Shown: positions 1 through 8,799, counted from the stretch's first letter. The stretch: DNA of 64,000 nt from Anabaenopsis elenkinii CCIBt3563 (GCF_015245355.1 NZ_CP063311.1:3286942-3350941); one strand, 5' to 3'. Program-made: numbers and translations. The notes: generated from the letters alone by a model not told the origin.

Positions 1-73
1 TTCCCTGTTCCGGTGTTCCCTGTTCCCTAATATAAAAATTACCTGTTTAACACTTTCCAAACATCCTCTGAGA
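1..73. repeat. MITE family A, right-end fragment
   Basis: This is the right end of an element seen three more times in the window (8635-8780, 20846-21210 and, inverted, 36138-36403). It carries the shared interior (ttccctgttccct repeats, then ataaaaattacctgtt) and finishes with the terminal inverted repeat form caaacatcctctga. The left end lies outside the window. Non-coding. Confidence 0.7.
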
Positions 74-170
74 TTTAATTAAAACTATCCCGAAGGAAGA
101 GTTAGTAATTGAGCGATAAAAGATAAAAAGTTAATTATGTATTGACTCATAATTAGCCTATTTATCATAG

Positions 171-923
171 ATGCTCAAAAATAATCTAGAATACTACGAC
201 TTAAAGGCAGATAGTTGGTGGACTGTAGGTGAAATTTTGAATTTATCGCAGCATCTGAATCAATATAGACTTAACTTCTTTGCCAATTATATATCCACAT
301 GGCAAGGAATGAAAGTTTTAGATATTGGTTGCGGGGGTGGATTAGCGGCGGAAACTTTAGCTAAAAAACAGGCTTATGTAACTGGTATTGACTTATCGCA
401 GCCATCAATTCAAGTAGCCCAAGCTCATGCTATAACAAACAATTTAAATATTAATTATTATCAGGGAATTGCTGAAAATATGCCTTTTGATGATCAAGAA
501 TTTGATGCGGTTTTGTGTTGTGATGTTTTAGAACACGTCACTGATTGGCAGCAAGTTATTTCAGAAGCCCATAGAGTGTTAAAGACAAAGGGGTTACTTT
601 TTTTTGATACAATTAATCGTAACTTTAAATCCCAATTAATCATGATTTGGCTGTTGGAATATATGCTTAAGCAAATACCAAGAGGTCTTCATGATTGGCA
701 TAAGTTTATTAAACCGGAAGAATTAACTTATACAATGGAGAATTGTGGATTGGGTAATGTTGTAATTAAAGGATTTGACTTAACAGGAGGTCTGAATTTC
801 CAAACATTGATCAATATCTTATATCAAGGTTTAAATCATAATTATGGCGATTCAGAACCATTTCCCATCAAAATCAATGAAGATACTTCAGTTTGGTATA
901 TTGGCAAAGCTGTAAAGTTATAG
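171..923 (+). CDS. ubiG: UbiG-like class I SAM-dependent methyltransferase
   Basis: A 250-residue Rossmann-fold methyltransferase. SAM-binding motif I is DIGCGGG at residues 51-57, followed by the acidic end of strand 2 (GIDLS, about residue 74) and motif II around VLCCDVLEHV. The C-terminal SVWYIGKAVKL resembles UbiG O-methyltransferases, which act on polyprenyl-hydroxyphenol quinone precursors. Cyanobacteria make plastoquinone and phylloquinone rather than ubiquinone, so the family name is safer than the substrate; a small phenolic or quinone-like acceptor is an inference. The ATG at 171 is the only sensible start. The gene stands alone between a MITE end upstream and degenerate repeats downstream. 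Confidence 0.65.
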   Translation: MLKNNLEYYDLKADSWWTVGEILNLSQHLNQYRLNFFANYISTWQGMKVLDIGCGGGLAAETLAKKQAYVTGIDLSQPSIQVAQAHAITNNLNINYYQGIAENMPFDDQEFDAVLCCDVLEHVTDWQQVISEAHRVLKTKGLLFFDTINRNFKSQLIMIWLLEYMLKQIPRGLHDWHKFIKPEELTYTMENCGLGNVVIKGFDLTGGLNFQTLINILYQGLNHNYGDSEPFPIKINEDTSVWYIGKAVKL

Positions 924-1103
924 AGATGGTTTTATAACTTTTTAAGAGGGAACAGGTAACGGGTAACACACCGAAGCAACAAAATCAAGTCCTATTCCCT
1001 TGACCAGGGAAAACCCCGGTTGATGCTACCTAGAAGGGGTTGGAAACCCGCGTTTGATGCTAACCAGGGAACCGGGGGTTAGAAACCCCCGTCTAATAGC
1101 TAA
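924..1103. repeat. Degenerate repeat-rich intergenic DNA
   Basis: The left part (about 945-1000) is a decayed, inverted piece of MITE interior (gaacaggtaacgggtaacac, then caccgaagcaac). From about 1010 to 1095 two imperfect copies of a G/C-rich unit follow, sharing ttgatgctaacc and gttggaaaccc-like stems. No plausible coding sequence is seen here. Confidence 0.5.
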
Positions 1104-1247
1104 AGTCAGATAAATCTGACTAGAAAATCATGTATGTGATCATCTTAACAGAATGTGTCGCCATTCTCTATACTCCCCTCCCTTTACAAGGGGATGGGTT
1201 GGGGGTGGGGTCAAACCTCATCCCACCATCTACGCAGGGCGATCGCC
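1104..1247 (+). repeat. Repeat family C, copy 1 (left flank of the restriction-modification gene)
   Basis: It begins with the palindrome AGTCAGATAAATCTGACT, continues through gtcgccattctctata and a purine-rich part ending gtggggtcaaacct, and closes at a HIP1 site. A second copy in the same orientation is at 4596-4729, so the pair brackets the gene at 1427-4450. The 180 bases between this copy and the gene show no other feature. Confidence 0.75.
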
Positions 1248-1426
1248 CTTCTATCTCGATACTTATGAGGCGGTTTTATCTCTACCCTAGGGTAGATGAC
1301 AAACTTACAGCTATTCTAACTTAAAGTTATTTACACTTGTATAAATTTTAATAAACTGTCTGCTAAATTACTAACAGCGATCGCCTATATTTAAATTTCT
1401 GCCCTTGTATATCCCCTAGTTTCCCC

Positions 1427-4400
1427 ATGTCCAGACTTTTGATTAGTCAGTACCAAACAGAAGTAGCCAAAATTATCCAGTTTGGCGGTTCCCGTAAAGA
1501 AACTTCTATTCGCGTGGCTTTTCAAAATCTCTTGAATGAATATTGTAAACCCAGAGACTTTCTACTAATTCCCGAATTGGATTTTAAATTACCTAATGGT
1601 AAACTAGTTTACCCCGATGGCACCGTTAAAGATGCCTTGCGTTTAGATTGGGGTTACTGGGAAAGTAAAGACCAATATGATAACTTAGATGAAGAAATAG
1701 ACAAAAAGTTAAATAAAGGTTATCCTAGTAGTAATATTCTCTTTGAAGATTCCCAAACTGCGGTTTTAATTCAAAACGCCACAGAAACCCAGCGGGTATC
1801 CATGAAAGATGCTGAAGCTCTAGATACACTAATTACCAACTTTATTAATTATGTCAGACCGGAAGTTAGAGATTTTCGGTCAGCTATAGATAGTTTTAGG
1901 CAAGATTTACCCAACATCTTAGATTATCTCAGAGATTTGATTGATAGTCAAGGGGAAACTAACAGTAAATTTGAAGCAGCAAGGAATAAGTTTTGGTCAA
2001 TCTGTCAGGAGTCCATTAACCCAGAAATCAGTTTAATTGATATTCGGGAAATGATGATTCAGCACATCCTCACAGAGGATATTTTTCTCAATATTTTTAA
2101 CGAGTCTCAGTTTCACACAGAAAACAATGTCGCGCGGGAGTTACAAGGGGTAATTGCTACCTTCTTTACTGGAAGTGTAAAGCGTAATGCTTTAGGGAGT
2201 ATTGAAAGGTATTATGCAGTCATTCGGCGCACTGCGGCTAATATTGCTAATCATCAGGAAAAACAGAGATTTCTCAAGTCTTTGTATGAGAACTTTTATA
2301 AAGCTTATAACCCCAAAGCAGCGGATAGGTTGGGAATTGTCTATACTCCTAACGAGATTGTCCGGTTTATGATTGAAAGCACCGACTTTTTAGTACATAA
2401 ACATTTTGGAAAGTTGTTAGCTGATAGGGATGTAGAGATTTTAGACCCAGCGACGGGTACGGGAACCTTTGTGACTGAGTTGATTGATTATTTACCTGCT
2501 CATTGCTTAGAGTACAAGTATAAGCATGAGATCCACTGTAATGAGGTGGCGATTTTACCTTATTATATTGCCAATTTGAATATTGAGTACACCTATAAGC
2601 AGAAGATGGGGGTGTATGAGGAGTTTGAGAATATCTGTTTTGTGGATACTTTAGATAATACCCTGTTTGTGGGTAAGCAGATGGATCTGTTTGCGATGAG
2701 TGTGGAGAATACAGCGAGGATTAAAAGACAGAATGACCGAACTATTTCGGTGATTATTGGCAATCCTCCTTATAATGCTAAACAGGAGAATTTTAATGAT
2801 GATAATGCTAATCGGGGTTATGATGCCATAGATAGGTTAATTAAGGGAACTTACGTTAAATATAGTCAAGCTCAAAATAATATTGTCCTGTATGATATGT
2901 ATACCCGGTTTATTAGATGGGCTTCTGATAGGTTGGGTAATAATGGGATTATTGCTTTTATCACTAATTCCTCTTTTCTAGATGGACGTGCATTTGATGG
3001 GTTTAGAAAATGTATTCAGGATGATTTTTCTTTTGCATACTTTCTAGATTTAGGAGGTAATGTTAGAGCAATTTCAGGAAAAGATGGTATATTTATTTCA
3101 GAAAAGCATACTATTTTTGGTAAAAGTGCCATGACTGGTATAGTCATATGCTTTTTAGTCAGAGATAGTAATTCCCCAGGGTGTAGAATATTTTATTCTC
3201 ATCCTTTTCATATCCATGAACTCAGAGACAACAAAATTACATATTTAGCCGAGAATAAATTTAATCAAATTCCTTTTGAACATATTACACCGGATAAAAA
3301 GTATAACTGGATAAATCAAACTGATAATGATTTTGATAGTCTTTTACCTGTGGTTGATAAGGGTGTGAAAGCAGGTAAAGCACAAGAAGCTGTATTTAAG
3401 TTGTTTTCTTCAGGTCTAAAAACACAACGAGATGAGTGGGTTTATGATTTATCTGAAAAGGCGTTATCCCAAAAAGTCAAGTTTTTAGTCAGTATTTATC
3501 AAGCGACACGTAAAGACCCTAAATATCCCGATAGAAATGAAATTAAATGGGATAGGGAATTAACTAAATATTTAGACAAAAAAATTAATAAAACTTTTGA
3601 TGCTCAAGAAATTGTTAAAGGTTTATACCGTCCATATAATCAACGGTATTTTTATTTTGATAAACATTTTAATGGAATGACTTATCAATGGTTTACTATT
3701 CATAATAGTAATGACTTAGACAATAAATATATTGCCATACCCGGACTTTCATCACCTAAAGATTTTCATTGTCTAGCCGTAAAAACAATTATTGATTTAA
3801 ATTGTTTACCCGCAGGTTCCCAATGTCTCCCCCTGTACCGCTATGACAAAGAAGGAAACCGCATAGATAACATCACCGACTGGGGACTAGAACAAATTCA
3901 CACCCATTACCAAGACACAACAATTACTAAAATAGATATCTTCCACTACACCTATGGGGTGCTACATAACCCAGAGTACCGCCAAAAATACGAAATCAAC
4001 CTACAACGGGACTTCCCCCGGTTACCTTTATATGACAACTTTCCCCAATGGGTGGACTGGGGAAAACAACTCATGGATTTACATATCAACTATGAAACCG
4101 TCACACCCTACAAACTCAGTCGGGTTGATATTCCTTTAAAAGGTAACCAAACCACACCCAAGCCAAAGTTAAAGGCTGATAAAACCCAGGGAAGTATTAT
4201 CTTAGATGATGTGACCACATTACAAGGTGTACCTACTATAGCATGGCAATATATGCTGGGCAATCGTTGCGCCTTAGAATGGATTTTAGATCAATATAAA
4301 GAGAAGAAACCCAAAGACCCCACCATTGCGGAAAAGTTTAATACTTACCGCTTTGTAGACTACAAAGAACAGGTAATAGATTTATTAATGCGGGTCTGTA

Positions 4401-4450
4401 GAGTCAGTGTAGAAACCATGAATATAGTTAATCAGATGTCTGATAGCTAG
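1427..4450 (+). CDS. Single-chain restriction-modification enzyme (type IIG / ISP-like, N6-adenine methyltransferase)
   Basis: A 1007-residue protein. The N-terminus has a PD-(D/E)XK-type nuclease signature: P63-D64, then E79-S80-K81 in the run WGYWESKD. The middle is a gamma-class adenine methyltransferase with SAM motif I DPATGTGTF starting at D340 and catalytic motif IV NPPY starting at N446. The remaining ~500 residues would be the target-recognition region. It resembles the proteins labelled type ISP in cyanobacteria, but I see no helicase domain, so it is closer to a compact type IIG design that cuts and methylates from one chain. No specificity subunit or partner methyltransferase is nearby. 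Related direct repeats at 1104-1247 and 4596-4729 flank it, suggesting arrival as a cassette. Nuclease activity is inferred. Confidence 0.85.
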   Translation: MSRLLISQYQTEVAKIIQFGGSRKETSIRVAFQNLLNEYCKPRDFLLIPELDFKLPNGKLVYPDGTVKDALRLDWGYWESKDQYDNLDEEIDKKLNKGYPSSNILFEDSQTAVLIQNATETQRVSMKDAEALDTLITNFINYVRPEVRDFRSAIDSFRQDLPNILDYLRDLIDSQGETNSKFEAARNKFWSICQESINPEISLIDIREMMIQHILTEDIFLNIFNESQFHTENNVARELQGVIATFFTGSVKRNALGSIERYYAVIRRTAANIANHQEKQRFLKSLYENFYKAYNPKAADRLGIVYTPNEIVRFMIESTDFLVHKHFGKLLADRDVEILDPATGTGTFVTELIDYLPAHCLEYKYKHEIHCNEVAILPYYIANLNIEYTYKQKMGVYEEFENICFVDTLDNTLFVGKQMDLFAMSVENTARIKRQNDRTISVIIGNPPYNAKQENFNDDNANRGYDAIDRLIKGTYVKYSQAQNNIVLYDMYTRFIRWASDRLGNNGIIAFITNSSFLDGRAFDGFRKCIQDDFSFAYFLDLGGNVRAISGKDGIFISEKHTIFGKSAMTGIVICFLVRDSNSPGCRIFYSHPFHIHELRDNKITYLAENKFNQIPFEHITPDKKYNWINQTDNDFDSLLPVVDKGVKAGKAQEAVFKLFSSGLKTQRDEWVYDLSEKALSQKVKFLVSIYQATRKDPKYPDRNEIKWDRELTKYLDKKINKTFDAQEIVKGLYRPYNQRYFYFDKHFNGMTYQWFTIHNSNDLDNKYIAIPGLSSPKDFHCLAVKTIIDLNCLPAGSQCLPLYRYDKEGNRIDNITDWGLEQIHTHYQDTTITKIDIFHYTYGVLHNPEYRQKYEINLQRDFPRLPLYDNFPQWVDWGKQLMDLHINYETVTPYKLSRVDIPLKGNQTTPKPKLKADKTQGSIILDDVTTLQGVPTIAWQYMLGNRCALEWILDQYKEKKPKDPTIAEKFNTYRFVDYKEQVIDLLMRVCRVSVETMNIVNQMSDS

Positions 4451-4595
4451 GGAGAAAAAGGTTAAAAACCACCCTCTCAAAGCCATAGAAAATCAACCTT
4501 TGCGTACCTTTGCGCCAACCTTTGCGCCCTTTGCGTTCAACAACAGATAGTGGAGATAAACGAACAGGTGACAGATGCTACACACGGGAGCCTTA

Positions 4596-4729
4596 AGTCA
4601 GATAAATCTGACTAAAAAACACCTATGCGATAATCTTAACAAGATGTATCGCCATTCTCTATACCCCTCCCCTTGTAAGGGGAGGTGGTGGGGTCAAACC
4701 TAATCAGAGCATCTGCAAAGGGCGATCGC
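4596..4729 (+). repeat. Repeat family C, copy 2 (right flank of the restriction-modification gene)
   Basis: Same orientation and order as copy 1 at 1104-1247: palindrome agtcagataaatctgact, then cgccattctctatacccc, gtggggtcaaacct and a closing gcgatcgc. By eye the two copies agree at roughly four of five positions. The stretch 4451-4595 before it is otherwise featureless apart from three short repeats of tttgcg(c/t)acctttgcg. Confidence 0.75.
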
Positions 4730-4749
4730 AGATATATTTATATATATCT

Positions 4750-5529
4750 TCATATATATCTGGTTAATTGAACTCGATAACGATCTTTTTTAGTTACAGC
4801 AATTTCTCCTACTTCTAAACGTCCCTTACCGCGAATAGCGATTAAGTCCCCTGATTTCACCTGAGAACTAGCTTGATTAACGTCTTTCCAGTTAACGCGG
4901 ACATCACCACTCTCAATAAAAGTCACCATTTTACTGCGGGACATCCCAAAACCAGCGGAGGCGATCGCATCTAATCGCAGGGAAGCTTCCACGGTGGTTA
5001 GTTCCTTCTTCTTAGGTTCCCTAACTTTTAACTCCTGGAGATCAATCACTTGAGTTTTCACCGGAACCGAGCGCACCTGTTGCAGATTCATTTGTAAAAA
5101 TTCTGCCAACTCCGGGATAACAATTACTTGGGCTCCCCGTTCTCCCAGAACAATAATATCCCCGGTTTTTTCCCGCACTATACCTGTTCCCAACATTGCG
5201 CCTAAAAAGTCCCGGTGGGTAGCGGTATCAAACAGAAAATTACCAGCAATTTCTAAAGCTACAAGGTCAACTTGAGATTGATCTAAAGGAATTTCCGAGC
5301 GAGCGATCGCCATTCTTTGGCGTTCCGCTTGGGGATAACCTCCCCATGGTACTAATTGTACATCTGTTAACCGACTAAATACGCGATTAATTTCTGCCAA
5401 TTCTGGGGGTGACAAAAAATCAGTTAAAACCACTTCCCAAGTTTTAATAGCTTGTTCAGCCTGATCAATCACACGGGCGATAGTATCACGATTTTCCACA
5501 CCCTTTAACAGTTCTTCTCTGGGTAACAT
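4750..5529 (-). CDS. Photosystem II S4 domain protein (YlmH-like RNA-binding protein)
   Basis: A 259-residue protein of the cyanobacterial/plastid family called PSII S4. Its C-terminal third is an S4 RNA-binding domain, roughly residues 183-240, seen as LRLDAIASAGFGMSRSKM followed by SGDVRVNW and a closing SGDLIAIRGKGRL loop. The N-terminal part matches the YlmH-type fold in general character. The role is inferred from the family: binding structured RNA, possibly on stalled ribosomes, with an accessory photosystem II link. The ATG at 5529 starts MLPREELLKG. Three tandem 12-bp units (5537-5572) sit directly upstream, in the position of the ribosome-binding site or promoter. Confidence 0.8.
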   Translation of the reverse strand: MLPREELLKGVENRDTIARVIDQAEQAIKTWEVVLTDFLSPPELAEINRVFSRLTDVQLVPWGGYPQAERQRMAIARSEIPLDQSQVDLVALEIAGNFLFDTATHRDFLGAMLGTGIVREKTGDIIVLGERGAQVIVIPELAEFLQMNLQQVRSVPVKTQVIDLQELKVREPKKKELTTVEASLRLDAIASAGFGMSRSKMVTFIESGDVRVNWKDVNQASSQVKSGDLIAIRGKGRLEVGEIAVTKKDRYRVQLTRYI

Positions 5530-5536
5530 GATGTCA

Positions 5537-5572
5537 ATGGTAAAATTTATGGTAAGATTTATGGTAAAATTC
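5537..5572. repeat. Three tandem 12-bp repeats upstream of the S4 gene
   Basis: Three head-to-tail units of atggtaa(a/g)attt occupy 5537-5548, 5549-5560 and 5561-5572, 8 bases upstream of the S4-protein start codon. They fall inside its probable leader. Confidence 0.75.
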
Positions 5573-5605
5573 CAAATCTTTTGGGAAATTTTTCATGTTT
5601 AATTC

Positions 5606-6109
5606 CTAAGTACCAGATGTATCAGCATACCCCTGGATATTTTCCGGGTCAAATTTCCGTAAAATCCTGGTTGCTTGGCGGCTAATAGCTTCAGACACCT
5701 GAGCCACAACTATGTATTTACCCATATCTAAACGATTACGGTAGGGTACAGCATCACCACTCAGGAGTAACCCAACACCACCCCCGACAAACACGCTACC
5801 CATAGCGCCACCAACAGCGCCTAAAAGTCCGCCGACGACGTGGTTACCAATTTCCCCAGCCCAGGCGAAAGTATCTAAACCTGTAATTAAACTAAAGGTA
5901 AAACCTGCAAAGAAACCGAATGGTATTAACCAGTATGACATCAGCCTAGCTTGCTTTTGCGCTTGGTCTTTCGGGTCAACCAAGCCAAACTCATCAGCAC
6001 TTTTATAACCCCTACCCAGAATAGTGCTTTGTATACCTTCTGCTTCTAGAGCTAAGTAAGCGGCTTCGGCTTGAATGCGGTCTGGTAATACAGCAATAAG
6101 GTAATTCAT
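5606..6109 (-). CDS. Conserved hypothetical membrane protein, glycine-rich
   Basis: A 167-residue protein whose function I do not recognise. The N-terminal ~40 residues look like a small soluble alpha/beta unit (MNYLIAVLPDRIQAEAAYLA). Two hydrophobic stretches follow, near residues 58-78 and 90-122; the second is very glycine-rich (VVGGLLGAVGGAMGSVFVGG), a pattern seen in proteins that sit in membranes as tightly packed helix pairs. The tail is polar. It lies 76 bases upstream of the S4 gene on the same strand and could share its transcript. A stress or membrane-permeability role would be guesswork. Confidence 0.7.
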   Translation of the reverse strand: MNYLIAVLPDRIQAEAAYLALEAEGIQSTILGRGYKSADEFGLVDPKDQAQKQARLMSYWLIPFGFFAGFTFSLITGLDTFAWAGEIGNHVVGGLLGAVGGAMGSVFVGGGVGLLLSGDAVPYRNRLDMGKYIVVAQVSEAISRQATRILRKFDPENIQGYADTSGT

Positions 6110-6293
6110 GAAAGCAATAATAATGGTTTGATAAAAGTTTTTATGTTCTAATTATAGAGTATCAGTGCTGCCAAAATTAAGCTCCTAAGTTGAGAGATTC
6201 AGGACGTGTAACTAATTGTAAATTATTTGCTTAAACAGAGTAAATCTTACTAAATCCCGCTAGACTAAAAGTAGTTGATTTAATGAGGCTTTG

Positions 6294-6935
6294 ATGCAAC
6301 ATGTCACTCCCAAGGAAGCAGCTAAAATCCTTGGTGTCCATGTCTCCAGTCTCAGGAGATGGGAAAACGAAGGCAAACTTAAAGCAATCCGTACACCAGG
6401 AGGTCAAAGGCGGTTCATCCTCGAAGAAGTCGAAAAAATCGGCGGAATACCCAGGACAATTAAAACTATTTGCTATGGACGAGTATCGACTCATTCCCAG
6501 CAAGATGATTTGCAACGACAACTTGAACACTTACGCACAAGATACCCAGAGGCTGAAATTATTTCAGAAGTTGGAAGCGGACTCAATTTTAAACGGAAAA
6601 AATTCCTCGCAATTCTGGAACGAATCATCGACGGCGATATCCAACGTATTGTCGTTGCCCATCCTGACCGACTTGTCCGATTCGGATTTGAATTGGTTAG
6701 GTGGTTATGCACAAAATTTGAGTGTGAACTCGTGGTTCTCAATGACCGCAAGCTCAGTCCAGAACAGGAACTCCTACAAGATATGCTGTCGATCATCCAC
6801 TGTTTCTCTAGCAGGTTATACGGGCTTAAAAAATACAAGTCAAGCATTAAAGAAGACTTACAAAAAGAAGTCGCGTCACAAGGAATCGACAAAGCAGTCA
6901 CCGAACAGTGTATTGAAAATCAGGCTATTTCCTAG
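6294..6935 (+). CDS. tnpA: IS607 serine recombinase TnpA
   Basis: The protein has 213 residues starting at the ATG at 6294. It opens with a MerR-type helix-turn-helix (TPKEAAKILGVHVSSLRRWE, then GGQRRF), followed by a serine-resolvase domain whose nucleophile lies in YGRVSTHSQQDDL. The conserved VAHPDRLVRFGFELV block is also present. It carries out insertion and excision of the IS607 element through a phosphoserine intermediate. All expected parts and the full length are present, so it is probably active. The last 23 bases overlap the tnpB start used here. The +1 frame stays open across nearly the whole gene. Confidence 0.93.
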   Translation: MQHVTPKEAAKILGVHVSSLRRWENEGKLKAIRTPGGQRRFILEEVEKIGGIPRTIKTICYGRVSTHSQQDDLQRQLEHLRTRYPEAEIISEVGSGLNFKRKKFLAILERIIDGDIQRIVVAHPDRLVRFGFELVRWLCTKFECELVVLNDRKLSPEQELLQDMLSIIHCFSSRLYGLKKYKSSIKEDLQKEVASQGIDKAVTEQCIENQAIS

Positions 6936-8118
6936 TAAGGAATTACATCGAGTCTGGAAGCGTTGGCTTGCTGCTTATCGTTATTACTTCAACCAATGTA
7001 TCAGTTATCTTCACAATAATTACGATACTCAAGTCAGAGTAATTATTGATCAGAAAACTAGCACAGAAAAACAAGTCAAGATATCTGCTGAAGAGTTAGA
7101 TAAAATAGCTCAAAAAATGGATGTACCACCATGGGTGAAAACATTACCAGGGCATCAACGTCAAGAAGCTTGTTTTGACGCATTTGATGCCTTTAAACAG
7201 GCTCGCACTCAAGGTGGTAGTGCGAAATTTAAAAGCTGTAAATCCACAAGTCAAACTATCCAATTCAAAGTTGGTAATTTCAAAAATGGTACTTGGTATC
7301 CGCGCACAACAAAAGGTTTAGGTTTTACGACAATTGGTCAAACTATTCCTGAACAATGCGAATATGGCACAGAGCTTGTTTACCGTCGTGGTAAGTGGTT
7401 TGGTTGCTTTCCTGAATATAAAGAAACTGTACCTACTGGCAGTGATAGGGTAATAGCAGTAGACCCTGGTAATCGCACTTTCTTAACTGGTTTTGATGGG
7501 GAGAATGTCTTAGAAATTGCAAGGGGAGACATCGGACGCATACAAAGATTGTGTCAGCACCTTGACAATCTCATCAGCCGTTCTACCAAAACAACATGCC
7601 GTAAACGTAGAAAGATGCGTATTGCTGCTAATCGTGTCAGAGAAAGGATTCAGAATTTAATTAAAGATTTGCATAACAAAGCTGTTAACTTACTTGTTAA
7701 TTCCTACAAAGTAATTTACTTACCAACCTTTGATTCTAGTCAAATGGTGATTAAAAGACGTAGCGGGAAGAAACGCAAAATCAACAGTAAGTCTGTACGG
7801 CAAATGCTGACTCTTTCCCATTACAAATTTGAGCAACATCTTAAACAAGCTGCACAAAGAAAAGGTGTAATAGTGGTTCTTTGCAATGAATCATATACAT
7901 CAAAAACATGTGGTAACTGCGGTCATGTTCACCATAAGCTAGGTGGACACAAAATTTTTAAATGCCCACATTGCGGAATTCAGGTCTATCGTGATGTGAA
8001 TGGCGCACGCAATATTTTATTGCGTGCTTTGCAAGCAACTGCCTTTACCGTGACCCATGATTCTATTGTGCTTTCTGAGGAGTCAGAATTGACGGATGCC
8101 ATAGTTAATCTAGTTTAA
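6913..8118 (+). CDS. tnpB: IS607-associated RNA-guided nuclease TnpB (RuvC-II residue E replaced by D)
   Basis: With the TTG at 6913 the product has 401 residues, beginning LKIRLFPSKELHRVWKRW, the usual TnpB N-terminus. The frame is open further upstream and an in-frame ATG at 6742 would add 57 residues inside tnpA, so the start is uncertain. RuvC-I is VIAVDPGNR with D184. RuvC-III is YRDVNGARN with D361. A zinc ribbon is complete (CGNC, then CPHC). At RuvC-II the motif reads YLPTFDSSQM: the position that is normally glutamate (FETSQM in relatives) is D274. The carboxylate is kept but one carbon shorter, so cleavage may be weakened. Known family role: RNA-guided cutting at the excised donor site, promoting transposon retention. 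Confidence 0.9.
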   Translation: MKIRLFPSKELHRVWKRWLAAYRYYFNQCISYLHNNYDTQVRVIIDQKTSTEKQVKISAEELDKIAQKMDVPPWVKTLPGHQRQEACFDAFDAFKQARTQGGSAKFKSCKSTSQTIQFKVGNFKNGTWYPRTTKGLGFTTIGQTIPEQCEYGTELVYRRGKWFGCFPEYKETVPTGSDRVIAVDPGNRTFLTGFDGENVLEIARGDIGRIQRLCQHLDNLISRSTKTTCRKRRKMRIAANRVRERIQNLIKDLHNKAVNLLVNSYKVIYLPTFDSSQMVIKRRSGKKRKINSKSVRQMLTLSHYKFEQHLKQAAQRKGVIVVLCNESYTSKTCGNCGHVHHKLGGHKIFKCPHCGIQVYRDVNGARNILLRALQATAFTVTHDSIVLSEESELTDAIVNLV

Positions 8119-8132
8119 TCGCTTTGATTAGC

Positions 8133-8546
8133 TTAAAAGTTGCACATATTACCATTATTCCATTGTGGCGGGGTTGGTTTATCCATAGGGGCGCAAAAAT
8201 CTGTGACACCTTGCTTAAGAACATATATCAGAACTGGTGTAGCCAAACTCTCAGGGAAACTGGGCATTTTTTTGAGACGTTCCATGATCCTGACCACAGA
8301 GCTACTTAACAAATCTTCGCGGTATTCCTGTTGACAAATTAGCGATCGCCATTTTCTGGCCATAGCATCCAACCACTCAGAGTTAGTGATTCCTGGTTCT
8401 TGTCCCGCTCGAATAGCCAAGCTCATCGCTGCATCTTCTAAGTCTCCATCACAATCCTCAATCAAATCTAGAGCTTCCATCGCACTGGAATCATCAGCTA
8501 ACTGAGAACGAAATAGGGCAATTTCTTGGGATGTAACTTTGGTCAT
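8133..8546 (-). CDS. Conserved hypothetical acidic protein
   Basis: A 137-residue soluble protein, rich in acidic residues at the N-terminus (ALDLIEDCDGDLEDAAMSLAIRAG), with no motif I can assign. The middle has the look of an all-helical domain. Its stop lies only 15 bases from the tnpB stop of the IS607 element, converging. The last residues (PTPPQWNNGNMCNF) could therefore be derived from, or altered by, the insertion. Comparing the C-terminus with IS-free relatives would settle this. Confidence 0.65.
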   Translation of the reverse strand: MTKVTSQEIALFRSQLADDSSAMEALDLIEDCDGDLEDAAMSLAIRAGQEPGITNSEWLDAMARKWRSLICQQEYREDLLSSSVVRIMERLKKMPSFPESLATPVLIYVLKQGVTDFCAPMDKPTPPQWNNGNMCNF

Positions 8547-8634
8547 AGAATATTGAAATTAAAATCAAAATTTAGCAATATCCAGCTATAATAGTTGATT
8601 TTTTGTTCTTTACCAAGGTAAGGAACAAAAATCC

Positions 8635-8780
8635 TTAGAGGATGTTTGATAAGTCATGATTAATGTATCAACTATTGTTTGACCCCACCCTCACCCTCAA
8701 TCCTTCGGTGTTCCCTGTTCCCTGTTCCCTGTTCCCTAAGATAAAAATTACCTGTTAAAAACTTATAAAACAACCTCTGA
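8635..8780. repeat. MITE family A, complete short copy
   Basis: The left terminus is TTAGAGGATGTTTGATAAGT (8635-8654), which is the exact reverse complement of the right terminus of the copy ending at 21210. The right terminus here, acttataaaacaacctctga, is a weaker match. The interior holds gaccccaccctcaccctc, three ttccctg units and aagataaaaattacctgtt. At 146 bp it has no coding capacity and must depend on a transposase from elsewhere. Confidence 0.8.
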
Positions 8781-8799
8781 CCAAGCAACCCTAATCAAT

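Larger units (their letters stand above)
6294..8118 (+). mobile_element. IS607-family insertion sequence (tnpA + tnpB)
   Basis: A serine-recombinase gene followed by an overlapping TnpB nuclease gene on the same strand is the IS607 arrangement. Coordinates give the coding core only. IS607 elements lack terminal inverted repeats and make no target duplication, so I cannot fix the ends; the left end should lie in 6130-6293. The right end must be very close to 8118, because the opposite-strand gene stops at 8133. A guide-type RNA overlapping the 3' end of tnpB is expected for the family but was not demonstrated here. Confidence 0.85.

Noticed and set aside
1130-1324. 64-codon frame on the + strand
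   Set aside because: It lies inside repeat family C and its flank, is low in protein character and the second copy of the repeat does not keep the frame.
6491-6901. 136-codon minus-strand frame within tnpA
   Set aside because: It is antisense to the recombinase domain and has no protein-like features.
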